From contig NC_091374.1 of assembly GCF_038502225.1 (NCBI RefSeq), positions 9,165,701 to 9,229,700 of the forward strand: DNA of 64,000 nt, written 5' to 3'. The position numbers and the translations under genes were made by a program. Below, in pieces: positions 10,459 through 21,278 of the stretch. Within the stretch, counting starts at the first letter, position 1, and each line of letters opens with the position of its first letter. This DNA comes from Cherax quadricarinatus. Lineage: Eukaryota > Arthropoda > Malacostraca > Decapoda > Parastacidae. The notes beneath the pieces are model-generated. The model saw only the letters and a program-made list of their open reading frames with translations. It was not told the origin of the DNA and made no database searches.

Positions 10459-11625
10459 CAGTGGACCCCCGCATAACGATGGCATCACATAGCGATTATT
10501 TCGCATACCGCTTACTTTAATTGCAAAAATTTTGCCTCACATACCGCTTAAAAACCCGCTTACCGATTTTCGTCCGAGACGCGTCCAATGTGCGGCCTGA
10601 GCCACGCTCACATGTTCCGCCGGTGGCATTGTTTACCAGCCAGCCTCCACGGTAACATCCAAGTATACAATCGGAATATTTCGTATTATTACAGTGTTTT
10701 CGGTGCTTTTTCTGGAAAATAAGTGACCATGGGCCCCAAGAAAGCTTCTAGTGCCAACCCTACAGCAATAAGGGTGAGAATTACAATAGTGATGAAGAAA
10801 AAGATCATTGATAAGTATGAAAGTGGAGTGCATGTCTCCGAGCTGGCCAGGTTGTATAATAAACCCCAATCAACCATCGCTACTATTGGTGGTACAGCTG
10901 CTGCTGCACTGTCAGCTGCTGCTGCTGCTGCACTGTCAGCTGCTGCTGCTGCTGCTGCTGTAGCACCGTTGTTGGTGTGGCTTATTGAGAATACCAAGAA
11001 ACAATTAACCCCAGAGGATTTGCCACCCAGGATAACCCAAAAAAGTCAGTGTCATCGAAGACTGTCTAACTTATTTCCATTGGGGTCCTTAATCTTGTCT
11101 CCCAGGATGCAACCCACACAAGTCGACTAACACCCAGGTGAACAGGGAAAAATGCCTGGAACTAGTGCTCATATTGGTGAATTTAAAGCCAGCAAAGGTT
11201 GGTTTGAGAGATTTAAGAATCGTAGTGGCATACACAGTGTGATAAGGCCTGTTCTGGAAGAAAATGCCAAACAGGACCTACAGTACTCAGGAGGAAAAGG
11301 CACTCCCAGGACACAGTGTCTCATCAGTCATTGCTGCATCTTCAATAAAGGTAAGTGTCATTTATTCTTCATTTAGTAGACTAGTACATGCACAATATAT
11401 ACTGTGCATGTACTACTCTACTATTGTGCATGTATCCTTCTCTTTGTGTGTGGGAAAATGTATATTTCATGTGGTAAAATTTTTTTTTTCATACTTTTGG
11501 GTGTCTTGCACGGATTAATTTGATTTCCATTATTTCTTATGGGGAAAATTCATTCACATAGCGATTATTTCGCATAACAATTACCCCTCTTGCACGGATT
11601 AAAATCGTTAACCGGGGGTCCACTG
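10459..11625 (+). mobile_element. Non-autonomous Tigger-like element with Ala-repeat ORF, in intron 1
   Basis: Ends are CAGTGGACCCCCGCATAAC and GTTAACCGGGGGTCCACTG, flanked by TA (10457-10458, 11626-11627). The + strand ORF from 10729 starts MGPKKASSANP, followed by a helix-turn-helix-like segment (IIDKYESGVHVSELARLYNKP). It then runs into a polyalanine insert (10890-10965) and a piece of tRNA-SINE body (11030-11145) before a second frame with KASKGWFERFKNRSG. The DDE catalytic domain is missing. An AATAAA lies at 11345-11350. Confidence 0.88.
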
Positions 11626-11871
11626 TATGGGGAAAGGGGGGTTTTTATTACCTATTTCAGAGGGACCCATGCTTCCTTGGTTAAGCCATTATATTGTTGA
11701 CAGATTAGCTTTGACTCTTGTACTAAATGTTTCACGTGGGTCCATCTGTGATTATAAATAGTTACCGTAGTTGTATTACTGTACTTGTTTTTTGAGCAGT
11801 TTGGATTCTTAAGAAATAGGTTGTGATATTTTCCTTCTTATTAAAATTTGCGTGGTTTTTTTTTTTCCTAG

Positions 11872-11973
11872 TCGTTTATGTGGTGTGCGTGTAAGAGTGG
11901 AGATGTCCACTGGCCGATCACGCCGTGAACGATACCGTTCTTCCCCAAGACGAGGTGGAAGTAGGCGATCAAG
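11872..11973 (+). CDS. Rbp1: Rbp1-like: coding exon 2 (end of RRM and start of RS region)
   Basis: Acceptor is TTTTTCCTAG, donor CAAG|GTATGA. The first base completes Thr64. The exon encodes 65-97 (RLCGVRVRVEMSTGRSR..., then RERYRSSPRRGGSRRS) and leaves AG for codon 98. CGVRVRVEMS is the last RRM strand, and the RS-type tail begins directly after it without a CCHC zinc knuckle, which places the protein with Rbp1/SRSF3. The frame stays open into the intron to 12211, so retention would add unrelated residues; I regard that as chance. Confidence 0.95.
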
Positions 11974-12368
11974 GTATGAACTTTTCCAGTTTTTGTTCCT
12001 GAGCGTGTTGATTTCAACATTGGGTACAATGGGTTTGGCAGGTATAGTAGGGAGCTTAAGACAAAACATCTTTGATATGGCTGTTTTGAAGAGTGGCTTC
12101 ATCTTTATCAGAAAATTCAAAAGCCAGCCTAAAGTAATCTTGGTAATATTTAACATCGTTGAAGTAATATATTTTTGTATGCTCAGAGTGATTTTTGTAA
12201 AGTTAGAATGAATTAATACATGACTTGTTTGGCAAAAATAAAGTACAGTACAGTAAACATACTCAGAGTGTGGGTTGTCCTAAAAATTGGAGCATTGTAA
12301 ACTAGGGTTATGTTCTAGGCACAAATTTGTCAGTCTTTTTTTTTGTATTGTAAAAATTAGTGTTTGTG

Positions 12369-12856
12369 TATGTGTACTCGCCTAATTCACCTAATTGTAC
12401 TAGCCTAATTGTGGTTGCAGGGGTCGAGACTCGGCTCCAGTCCTGGCCCCGCCTCTTCACTGACCGCTACTAGGTCCTCCCTCTCCCTGCTCCATGAACT
12501 TTATCATACCTCGTCTTAAAACTATGTATGGTTCCTGCCTCCACTACATCACTTGCCAGAGTATTCCACTTCCTAACAACTCTGTGGCTGAAAAAATACT
12601 TCCCAACATCCCTTTGGCTCATCTGAGTCTTCAACTACCAATTGTGATCCCTTGTTTCTGTTTCATCTCTGGAACATCCTGTCTCTGTCCACCTTATCTA
12701 TTCCATGCAGTGTTTTGTATGTTGTTATCATGTCACCCCTGACCCTCCTGTCCTCCAGTGTCATCAGACCGATTTCCCATAACCTTTCTTCGTAGGACAT
12801 TTCCCTTAGCTCTGGAACCAGCCTTGTTGCAAACCTTTGCACTTTCAGTTTCTTGA
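12369..12856 (-). pseudogene. CR1/Jockey-group LINE 3' fragment
   Basis: The minus strand encodes RFATRLVPELREMSYEERL and then LEDRRVRGDMITTYK, the C-terminal motif series of these LINEs. The end nearest 12369 is the LINE 3' end, with tandem AATTAGG/GGCGAGTAC units. A second copy of the same stretch lies at 49836-50125. 5'-truncated. Confidence 0.7.
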
Positions 12857-12900
12857 TGTGTGTGTGTGTTTGTGTGCGTATGTGTGTGTCAGATTGTGTG
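12857..12900. repeat. (GT)n microsatellite
   Basis: GT-rich imperfect dinucleotide run directly beside the LINE fragment. Confidence 0.8.
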
Positions 12901-12902
12901 TA

Positions 12903-13095
12903 GATTCTGTAGTCCAGAATCTTCACGACTACGGTGCTCTTCACACCAACTCCAAGGCTGAGGGACTGATTACCTCATATTTTGTATATAGTTCTACTGT
13001 CTTCAAATTATGTACTAGAATCTGTATTGATAAAGCCACCAAATGGCAAAACGTCTGCAATAAAGATACCCAGATGTTGCATGTGTGTCTTGTTT
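12903..13095 (+). repeat. Dispersed repeat of unknown class
   Basis: Shares blocks with 18045-18290: GGCTGAGGGACTG, GGCAAAACGTCTGCAATAAAG, GATACCCAGATGTTGCATGTGTGTCTT. No coding potential. Possibly a SINE; ends not defined. Confidence 0.55.
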
Positions 13096-13143
13096 ATTTT
13101 TTCTGTATGTTTGTACTATATATGCACATATACATACACATAA

Positions 13144-13515
13144 TGGAGGGAAGGTGGGGTAGGGGTCATCCTAGGAAAGGTTGGAGGAAGGGGGTAAAGT
13201 GGTTTTGTATGTGAGGGGCTTGGACATTCACACAGGTGCGTGTGACAGTATTAGATAGGGATGAATGGAGGCAAATGGTTTTTTATGACTTGACATGTCA
13301 TTGGAGTGTGAGCGAAGTAACACGAAGGGATTCAGGGAAACCAGTTAGCTGGACTTGTCCTGGAAGTGGGAAGTACAGTGCCTTCTCTCTGCAGTAGAGG
13401 TGAGGATATTGCAGAGCTGTAGTGCACCTCTTGCAAGATGGTGATGAGGTGAATGATGTTGAAAGTGTTTCTTCTTTTTTGGGATAACCCTACCTCTGGA
13501 CATGACTGGTGTGTT
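13144..13515 (+). pseudogene. RTE-like LINE, 3' end
   Basis: Nucleotide match to the C-terminal GRGRPRKGW...DRSEWRQMVF segment and 3'UTR of the LINE at 37.3-37.75 kb (GGTTGGAGGAAGGGGGTAAAG, GAAGTGGGAAGTACAGTGCC, CTTTTTTGGGATAACCCTACC). The frame is broken throughout. Confidence 0.7.
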
Positions 13516-14011
13516 AAAAAATGTACACCCATGTATGTCTGCTCTTTGAATCAAATTTGGTGACTTTGTTCATCTTGTATTGTTTAATCAAACAAGCTCA
13601 GCATGCTGTATTAATTTATTTTTGCTATAACTTGGGGAAAATCACACTGAAAAGGAAATTATTATGCTTTGTTAAATTAAGGCTGTCCTTAGGTTGGGTA
13701 AGATCCAGTTACTGTTTATGTTAGAAAAGATTGTGTAAGTTTGCAAGTTAGTTTTTAGTAAAAAAAAAATTTTTTTTATACTACAGTATTTATTGACGTG
13801 GTTTTCGACGTAACAAAATAGTGATGAAAAATCAAATTTTGAGGTGCAATACACAATTTTTAAGGTAGTTTGGTTTGTTTAATGGACTTTATTACACATC
13901 GTGCATACATAATGCATATACTCTACGTACAAATCCTCAAATCCAGCTTCTTTGGAATGAAAACATGGATAATTTTCAGGATTTCCTGATTTTGGTGTAC
14001 ATTACTAAATA

Positions 14012-14337
14012 CAGCCTCTCCCCACTTAGCAACGTACTCGTTTACTGACAACTCGGACTTACAACAGGCTCTGTGACCGGTATGCATACCTAAATAATGT
14101 ATGTTAAGAGCTGATTTCCTCTATTCTGTTTATTACAATATACAGTATACTGCTGTATAAACATTTAAAAATATACCAGAAATGTTGTTATAAATGGTGC
14201 AAAGGTGATATTAAAACAGTATCAAAGATGACTGACGCAAATCCACTACCATTATAATATGCTCCTCACTTAGCGACAAATTCGTTTACTGATGTGGTCT
14301 TAGGAATGGATCTCTGTCGTTAAGTGAGAAGAGGCTG
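14012..14337 (+). mobile_element. Short TA-flanked MITE (326 bp)
   Basis: Ends are CAGCCTCTCCCCACTTAGC and TTAAGTGAGAAGAGGCTG, flanked by TA (14010-14011, 14338-14339). An inverse-oriented relative is at 54896-55206. Tigger/pogo-like by target site and CAG...CTG ends. Non-coding. Confidence 0.85.
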
Positions 14338-14651
14338 TATAATCAGGTTCCCTATCAAGTTTCCTGTAATACAAATGTGGGATGGGGTTTGCCTGGTAAT
14401 GACTGCAGTCTTGGATGTAGGATTTGTATGTCTTTATAGTTGACCCCTTCCCCACAGTCCAGCCTGTCAGTCACCGTGCTGTTTTAATTCTAGGATTCAA
14501 ACACTAACATGAAATATTCGAGGCGCTTTGAGCTCACTTTGTGTATACTTGATACTTTCTTCTTGTATCATTGTGTATTGTTTGTCTTCATTTTAATTTG
14601 GTTTTACTTGAAAGTTTGGTGATACAACTTTAGATTAATATTTTCTAGCAT

Positions 14652-15108
14652 TTTTTTTTTCCCAACAAACCGGCCATATCCCACTGAGGCAGGGTGGCCC
14701 AAAAAGAAAAAAGAAAGTTTCTTTTTAAATTTAGTAATTTATGCAGGAGAAGGGGTTACTAGCCCCTTGCTCCTGGCATTTTAGTCGCCTCTTACAACAC
14801 GCATGGCTTAGAGGAAGAATTCTGTTTCACTTCCCCATGGAGATAAGAGGAAATAAACAAGAACAAGAACTAGAAAGAAAATAGAAGAAAACCCAGAGGG
14901 GTGTGTGTATATATATGCTTGTACATGTATGTGTAGTGTGACCTAAGTGTAAGTAGAAGTAGCAAGACGTACCTGAAATCTTGCACGTTTGAGACAAAAC
15001 AGGACACCAGCAATCCTACCATCATGTAAAACAATTACAAGCTTTCGTTTTACACTCACTTGGCAGGACCTCCCTGGGCGGCTGCTGTTTACCAGCCTAC
15101 TACCTATG
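14652..15108 (-). mobile_element. SINE-like element with RTE-type 3' tail (457 bp)
   Basis: Flanked by a perfect 12-bp duplication ATTTTCTAGCAT (14640-14651 and 15109-15120). Read on the minus strand, it starts GTAGGCTGGTAAACAGC and ends with the GGGCCACCCTGCCTCAGTGGG tail, also found at the 3' ends of the RTE-like LINEs here, then an A-rich end. A second nearly full copy is at 27545-27984. I see no ORF and no clear tRNA boxes. Confidence 0.8.
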
Positions 15109-15299
15109 ATTTTCTAGCATATCTGTTAAAAAAATTTATACTTCATGATTATTGTATCTAAAACAAAACTTGGAGTGAAAGAGGGAGGTAGAATATATTT
15201 AGTGAGGGCATGTAACCAAATACCAGTACTGCTGCTGCTGTCCCAAAATATTGTACAGCTTGTTGAATAAGTTAAATAAGTGTGTAGTTTTCATACTTT

Positions 15300-15416
15300 T
15301 TGTTTATTACTTTAGAAAAAGATTCTCTACCATTTCATAAGAAAAAAATAATTTTTTTTTTGAAAATTCTTGGACAGTGTGGACAAGTTTCAGATTGGGG
15401 GTCTGGACAGTGAAAG
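15300..15416 (+). mobile_element. piggyBac MITE right-end fragment
   Basis: Contains the family block AAAGATTCTCTACCATTTCATAAGAAAAAA and ends GGACAGTGAAAGGG followed by TTAA (15418-15421). Only the last 120 bp remain. Confidence 0.65.
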
Positions 15417-15439
15417 GGTTAATATCACTGAACAGCATG

Positions 15440-15545
15440 TAAAATTTACACAGGCTTGTTGAGTGATAAACCATACCACAGGTGGGGATAGAACCCATGA
15501 TCAGAGAGACTTATCGCGGGTTCTATCCCCGCCCGTGGTATGGTT
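15440..15545. repeat. tRNA-SINE fragment with inverted repeat
   Basis: AAACCATACCACAGGTGGGGATAG pairs with the reverse strand of the GGGTTCTATCCCCGCCCG...TGGTATGGTTT segment. The B-box-like GGGTTCTATCCCC suggests SINE origin. A related scrap lies at 50549-50610. Confidence 0.5.
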
Positions 15546-16485
15546 TGTTTGCAATAGTGTCATTATGATTTCGTGAGTCTTGAGTGATACTTGATTTAAG
15601 TATAATTGATTTTTTTATGACATACAAATCCCCCATGTCTTAAGATTTAAGTGTTAAAATGGAGTGATTTCCATGAATTATTGTGCTACACCAGATATAA
15701 AATATATGGCATACCCTGCCTATGAAAAGAAAAAATGGAAGGGGAAATGCTGGGCCAATTGTTAGCCGACTACAAATGACACTTGTTAATCACAGTGGAT
15801 ATATTACTAAAATGTTGCTCCCCAATATTTAAGTTTGAATTTTATAGCAAATTATCAATTTATACATAATCTTTTATTTCGTATTATATTTAATTAAATG
15901 ACCTGTAAGAAAAGTGTCCATCAATGGCATAACATAAATCTCGCTGCATCGCCCATGCTAACATCACATGTAGTATTGTACTTATTGCATATGCTTGCTC
16001 TATACTCCCTCATTACAATAGTTGAATGTGGTGTGGGAGGAGTAGGGTGATGTGTAAGGGCAGCAGGTAGACTGCCTCCCATTTATTTTCACTATCTATT
16101 TCATTGCCACTTTCCCTCGTATCATATCTAACACAATACTCTACATGTGAGGGTTTGCCTGGGTATATGGTGTGGGGGTGTAATTGTGAGGGTAATTGTT
16201 TAAGAGAAGGTATGGCAGGAGGGTGTGGTGTGGATGAGTTAAATTTACTATTCCAAAGCACCTCAACAGGTGATATATCCAGAACATGGCAACACCTGTG
16301 ACTAACACTTGTACAAATGCACACACTCAAGGTCATCTTGTCTCCTGTTTCAAAACCTTCTACTCTGTGAAACTGATTGCCAGATCACCTCAACTGTCAA
16401 GTCTAAAAAAATTAGATGAGATTTTATTCTCAATTTTGACGACTTGGGTGTGTGTACCACACTTATGTATTTGCTCCTGGATGCC
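15546..16485. other. No gene recognised
   Basis: Opposed short frames at 16013-16336 (-) and 16104-16301 (+) overlap and resemble no family. Intron 2 of the Rbp1-like gene. Confidence 0.5.
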
Positions 16486-16489
16486 TTAA

Positions 16490-17497
16490 CCCTTTCACTG
16501 TATTGTAGATCTACAGCACTAAGACAAGTGTTGCTTACCTAGATTTAAATTTTTATTATAGTGCCCTCAAATATACATGTGATCGGTAAGTAATGGCCTA
16601 GACATGAGAGAATGGATGTGTGTGTTGGGTGTGTTCAATGTAAAGAAAATCCTGCACTATGCAGAGCTTTATAGGATCAGTGAACCTCTGATCCCATGTC
16701 TGGGTTAAAATAGTGACTGAGGAATTTTCTAGAGTGGATTTTCCGATCTTATTGCTATTTCTTAGTGTTTGATATAGTAGAAGACATGGTGAAATGGAGA
16801 CTATTATGATTTTGATCCTTTTCAGACAAAGTGGCCAGATATAGGCCTCGAAGTAGTAGAAATATTTGATTTTTGGTGAATTTCCTAAGGAAGGGCAGGG
16901 CCATCAAAACCTCTCTTCCCTGTCTATTTTATTGGTGTTTTTACTAGGTTTTCATCAATTGCTTGGATGCCCTAAACCATGATTGCTCATTTTTTTTTAA
17001 TGGATTCAGAGTGGCTGGCAAGTGTTATATAGGAAAGGCCTGGGGTTGTGATTAGTGAACAGAGGAATAGTTACTTTAGTTGCTGGAATGCCAACAGTGT
17101 TCATTTTGGACTCTTGCTTTTTAAATTGGAATTAGTTAAATTTTGTGCAAGATTGGAAAAGTTATTGAATTCTGTGCACTAAATTTATAGGGTAGTTCTG
17201 ACAGTTGAATGGGCAATTTTTTTTACTCTTTGATAGAACAGAAGGTATACTAGGAAAATAACCAAGAATTGGGTCATTTTGAGCCACGGAATTGGCCTAA
17301 AATATGCCTCAAACTGAGCAAAATCAGTTGCATAAAGTTCTCCCAACTTTCAAATTTGTGATTGCATAATTTCATAACCTTTTCCATCAGATTTTGCATT
17401 TTTTGTAATTACCTTTAGAAAGACTACTGTTTCAGAAGAAATTATTATTTTTAAATTGGCAGGACTTAATTTCAGAGGTTGCAACAGTGAAAGAGGG
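16490..17497 (+). mobile_element. Old piggyBac-type MITE (about 1.0 kb)
   Basis: The left end is TTAA then CCCTTTCACTGTATTG; the right end is GTTGCAACAGTGAAAGAGGG with a decayed TTAA. The interior is a diverged version of the 22428-23495 copy (GCTGGCAAGTGTTATATAGGAAAGGCCTGG; ATGAGAGAATGGATGTGTGTG). Confidence 0.7.
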
Positions 17498-17502
17498 TTT
17501 TT

Positions 17503-18040
17503 AACTTGCAAATATGAGAAAGCTAAAGCAGAGAAATATATTTACAGGTACATTATTATTCCCCCACCTGCAGTATTCCCACCAACCTTGCCAACATTCT
17601 GTTGAGAGGCATAGTCATCATAAGTCATTGTTTCTACTGTCATCAGTGGGCACTTAGATTTTTTACAATTACAGATGCCCCCTTTCCCATCAATGGATTG
17701 CCCAATGTGTCTCCATACCCCCAGTGCCAGACTGTCAAAACAATCACTACCAGTCCTATTAGGTACCAGTGTGACTTCAGAAAAGATGTCAGTAGCTTGG
17801 TTTAACTTTACATGTGGATAGCTAGGAACAGAACAGGTGATAGTTTATTCCAATCTAGCAACAATTTTTTTTTTGTTAAAGATCAAGTCCCATATCTCCA
17901 TTATTGGTTCCCATACTCCCCCCTTGCCCCCAGTAAAGAATCCCTGATGTAGATAAAACCAGACTGCATTATTTCATACGGTAGATTTGACAAACATTAT
18001 GTAATGAAACTTCATTGGCTGTCATCACATAGGTCAAAGA
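17503..18040. other. No gene recognised
   Basis: Intron 2. The 67-residue frame at 17602-17805 has no recognisable features. Confidence 0.5.
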
Positions 18041-18044
18041 ATAC

Positions 18045-18295
18045 TTGTATATATACAGAACACAACGAAGAATTGAGACACTTGTGCAGTCCATCACTCT
18101 TGATGGACTGAACACATCGATTCCAGGTTGAGGGACTGGTTACCTCAATCTCCTCCTCTCCTTACCCATTTCTACTTTGTACTGGACCGATGAAGCTACT
18201 GTGTGGCGAAACGTTTCTTCAGTAAAGATTCCCATGTGTTGCATAAGTGTCTCAATTCTTCAACTTGTCGGTTTTCAAAACCATTCATCACACAG
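18045..18295 (+). repeat. Dispersed repeat of unknown class
   Basis: The longer relative of 12903-13095, with GGTTGAGGGACTGGTTACCTC, GTGTGGCGAAACGTTTC and CAGTAAAGATTCCCATGTGTTGCA. Contains an internal short inverted repeat (ATTGAGACACTTGTGCA versus TGCATAAGTGTCTCAAT). Confidence 0.55.
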
Positions 18296-18299
18296 AACA

Positions 18300-19825
18300 C
18301 AATACAAAGCATGTTTTATTCATTGAGGCACTGATAATCTCCCCATGAACTGGAAAGATACTAAGCCAGTTATCAAAGAATGAAAGATCAGCATTTCAAA
18401 TACTATTACACAGGACCAGGGTAACTTCATGTTAGCTAAGCCTTTAGCTTAAATCATACTTGCAAGTTATCCACATATTCAGGAATCATTATAATGATCC
18501 ATTGTACACTTTGCATTGCCCCCCCCTCCCCAGGATGCTCAATGCACCTCATCTTCCTTTGTACCTGTGTATATGATGCTCTTGTATCCTCTGATAATTT
18601 GATAAAACCCACTGTGTGGGTAAATGTCACTAACAAAGGTATCCACTGCATCTGAGTGCAATGATTCTTTGTTGGTATGTACATACCATCCAGTTCTTTG
18701 AGTTGTAGACTGAAATCTGCCCTGTAGACAAAACACTGTGGTTTAAGGTTGGTGTTCAAATGAAAAACTTACAGGGTTTGTGCCTACCTTGTACAGTACA
18801 TTGCTCACCTATATCATATCTAAATGACACATTTAGGTGTTCCTCTTTCTCTAAATGACACACTTTGGATGAGTGGAAAGAGGAACCCCTTAGGACCATC
18901 ATCAAGTCTCTGACATGGATGATCCAAGAAAAAAAAAAAGTGAACCAAGGCATACATAAGGCCTGAAGAGTCAGCATAAATAAACTTATCCAGAATGCCA
19001 CCAAAACAAACAAGCAACAAAAATAGAAATCCATATTTCATTTTATATAGTTTTATATAATTTTCATTTTGAATAAAAGGCTGATTTGAGGATTTGTACG
19101 TGTTTATACATACGGTACATGTGTATATATATATATTTTTTTTTTTATTTTTTTTTTTATTTTTTTTTTTTGTTAACTAAGACTTTCGATGCAGTGCTTC
19201 CTCGACAGTGTTTGGGCTTGCACACACCATTTTTGATGGTTCTTATGATCATGCTTTTTCTCTCCCTCCCCCCCTTTTTTTTCAGTAAATCTTGAATAAA
19301 ATTGCTAACTTCTGATTATCTCATTTTTGATGTAAGGTAATGTTGGACTTAAAATGTAGCAATTTAATTATTTTCTACAAGCTTCCCATTCAGGGACATT
19401 ATAAAGCTAAAGGTTGCCTTTGCTGATGTGAGTGCAGGTGTTGAGGTAGGTTGCTAAGACTAAGGTGGGTAGATGCTAGATGATCTTGCTGAGACAAGAT
19501 TCTCATTTCTCTTAATTCCTTTTGACTTTTAGTTCAGATTTATTATATACACTGTTGAACTTACAATTTTTTCATGAGGTTCTTAATATTGCAAAACTAA
19601 TGTTCATTCTCTCACTGACAGTTTTTCTTTGGGGAGAGTACCAAACACTAGCCATATAAGTTTTTATTAATTTTCTTATTATTTTAAATTTAAAGCTCAA
19701 ACACATTAATGGGTTATAATGCTGTTTGCCTTAATTATCAACAGAATTTCAGCTCATCACATTTTGAGCATTAAATACTCTATATTTCAATTTTTTGTTA
19801 ATTGTGGTGTGTGGCCCATTTACAG
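18300..19825. other. No gene recognised
   Basis: Intron 2 sequence. Includes a long T-rich run at 19134-19172. Minus frames at 18454-18759 and 18756-19034 have no family features. Confidence 0.5.
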
Positions 19826-20087
19826 GACTATCTCGCCCAAATTACTTCTTGTACCACCACCACCACCATCTACTCCTCCTACTGTTGCTACCACACCACC
19901 ACCACCACCACCACCAACTCCACCACAACCACCACCACCACCACCACCACCACAAGTACTTCCACCACCACCACCACCACCACCACCACTGCTAGCATCA
20001 GCATCAGCCTGCTTGTACAGTGGGCTTCCAGTATTGGGTTGTAGGGGAGGTTGGAGCTCTCTCTGGGGGCTCCAACTCGTCACCTAA
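19826..20087 (+). CDS. Candidate alternative terminal exon of the Rbp1-like gene (proline-rich C-terminus)
   Basis: Acceptor CCCATTTACAG ends at 19825. Joined to coding exon 2, the phase is exact: the AG left over from exon 2 plus G gives Arg98. The frame then stays open for 86 residues to TAA (20085-20087). The peptide opens TISPKLLLVPPPPP and is mostly proline runs (CCA triplets, 19853-19988) ending SACLYSGLPVLG...LQLVT. The resulting protein would be 184 aa with the RRM and only a few RS residues. From memory, Drosophila Rbp1 also has an isoform whose RS domain is replaced by an alternative tail after the RRM. That supports the idea, but I cannot align it here. The pyrimidine tract is weak, and CCA-repeat translation could be chance. 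Confidence 0.5.
19853..19988. repeat. (CCA)n microsatellite, imperfect
   Basis: Runs of CCA interrupted by TCT, ACT and GTT triplets and by CAAGTACTT. It codes for proline in the frame that matches splicing from exon 2, for His or Thr in the other + frames, and for Gly on the minus strand. Confidence 0.9.
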
Positions 20088-21175
20088 TCTTACACTGGTG
20101 AAACAACTCAAGAACATATATAAATCATGAGACTTCCTTTGGTAGTGAAGCATGTTCTCTGTAAAGGTCATGCTTCACTGTCACTGGGTAGTGGAGTGTA
20201 CCAGTGTTGGATGAGGTGTTGGCCCCTGATCAGCCAAGGCATGGCGGCGGTGGTGGTGAGCGGCACGTTGCCTGATGGCCCTCCTACTGCGCGGCACCTC
20301 GCGGCACCCGGGCAGCCCTTATGCGCTTCACGTGTCCTCTTCTCCCCGCCCGTCTACGTCTACCCTCCGCCCACTGCCCGCCCAACGCCCGCCCGCTGCC
20401 TGCGCACCGTCAGGCCTGCCCCCCCACCCACCATCTTGGGTCTCTGACCCTCCAACGCTCGCTCCACTTTCTTACATTCATCGCGTCTCGTCTCATCATA
20501 ACGACTACCCTGCTGTGACGGTACACTACTCAGTATTTGACCATTTGATCACTATTCACAAACTTGTTTGTGATTGTCAGTCAAACGTAGGTATACATCC
20601 TATCATTAAGGATGATGATACCTTGAGGAGTGATTGTTTACCTGTAGATGGTTCATTTGTTTTATGCTTACTGGAACATTTGAATCTCTAGCAGGGTACT
20701 CACGAGTGTCACCCAGGTGGTTTGTGGGTATGGGCTGGACAGCTTGAGGCATCATTTTCTTTACAGTTCTTCATTGCATCATTTAGGAGCATTTTCCATT
20801 GTAGAACTTTTGATCATCATAAATTACTTAGAGCTTGTAATTATATCTCTTAACATGTTTTTCTCAAATTAATCAGTTGTTGGTAAAAAAATATTAACTC
20901 ATTCAAGAGTATATTAATGTAGCCAGCATGTCCTCCTCAAATATGGTGGTAATGGATTCCTTCTTACCTTGGCTGACTGAACCCCACATACCATATAAGG
21001 GCAGTACAGTTGGCAAACTGTATGGTTTAATAACCGCAAGCAGAGGCAGGTCTAGTTTCTGGTCACAATCATGTACTCAAGGAATCTGAATTATATTAAC
21101 AAAAATTATTCATCTCATGGGTTCATGTAGGGTAGCGATTAGAAATATTTGAATAAAAGGGAATGGAAAGTGCTC
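20088..21175 (+). other. Candidate 3'UTR of the alternative terminal exon
   Basis: No transposon family recognised over 1.1 kb, in contrast to the rest of the intron. It includes a GC- and CpG-rich block at 20220-20480 and ends at an AATAAA (21152-21157) followed about 35 nt later by a U-rich GTGTTCCTTTTTC element. The next constitutive exon starts only 100 bp further on. Confidence 0.4.
21152..21157 (+). terminator. Candidate polyadenylation signal of the alternative exon
   Basis: AATAAA in TTTGAATAAAAGGG, with a U/GU-rich element downstream. Confidence 0.4.
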
Positions 21176-21278
21176 TGATTAATCCAGTGTTCCTTTTTCA
21201 AGGAGGTGGTTACTTCCAAGAACAATAACAAGTATCTTACATCCAAGAATTTGAATATTAATTCAGTCCTCATTGCAG

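Noticed and set aside
11852..12211. 119-aa frame including coding exon 2 and its downstream intron
   Set aside because: The exon ends at a good donor (CAAG|GTATGA) and the following residues are hydrophobic with no relation to SR proteins.
12494..12742. 82-aa + strand frame
   Set aside because: Antisense of the CR1/Jockey-group LINE C-terminus encoded on the minus strand.
19820..20083. Gly-rich frame on the minus strand
   Set aside because: Antisense of the CCA repeat. No start context, splice sites or family support.
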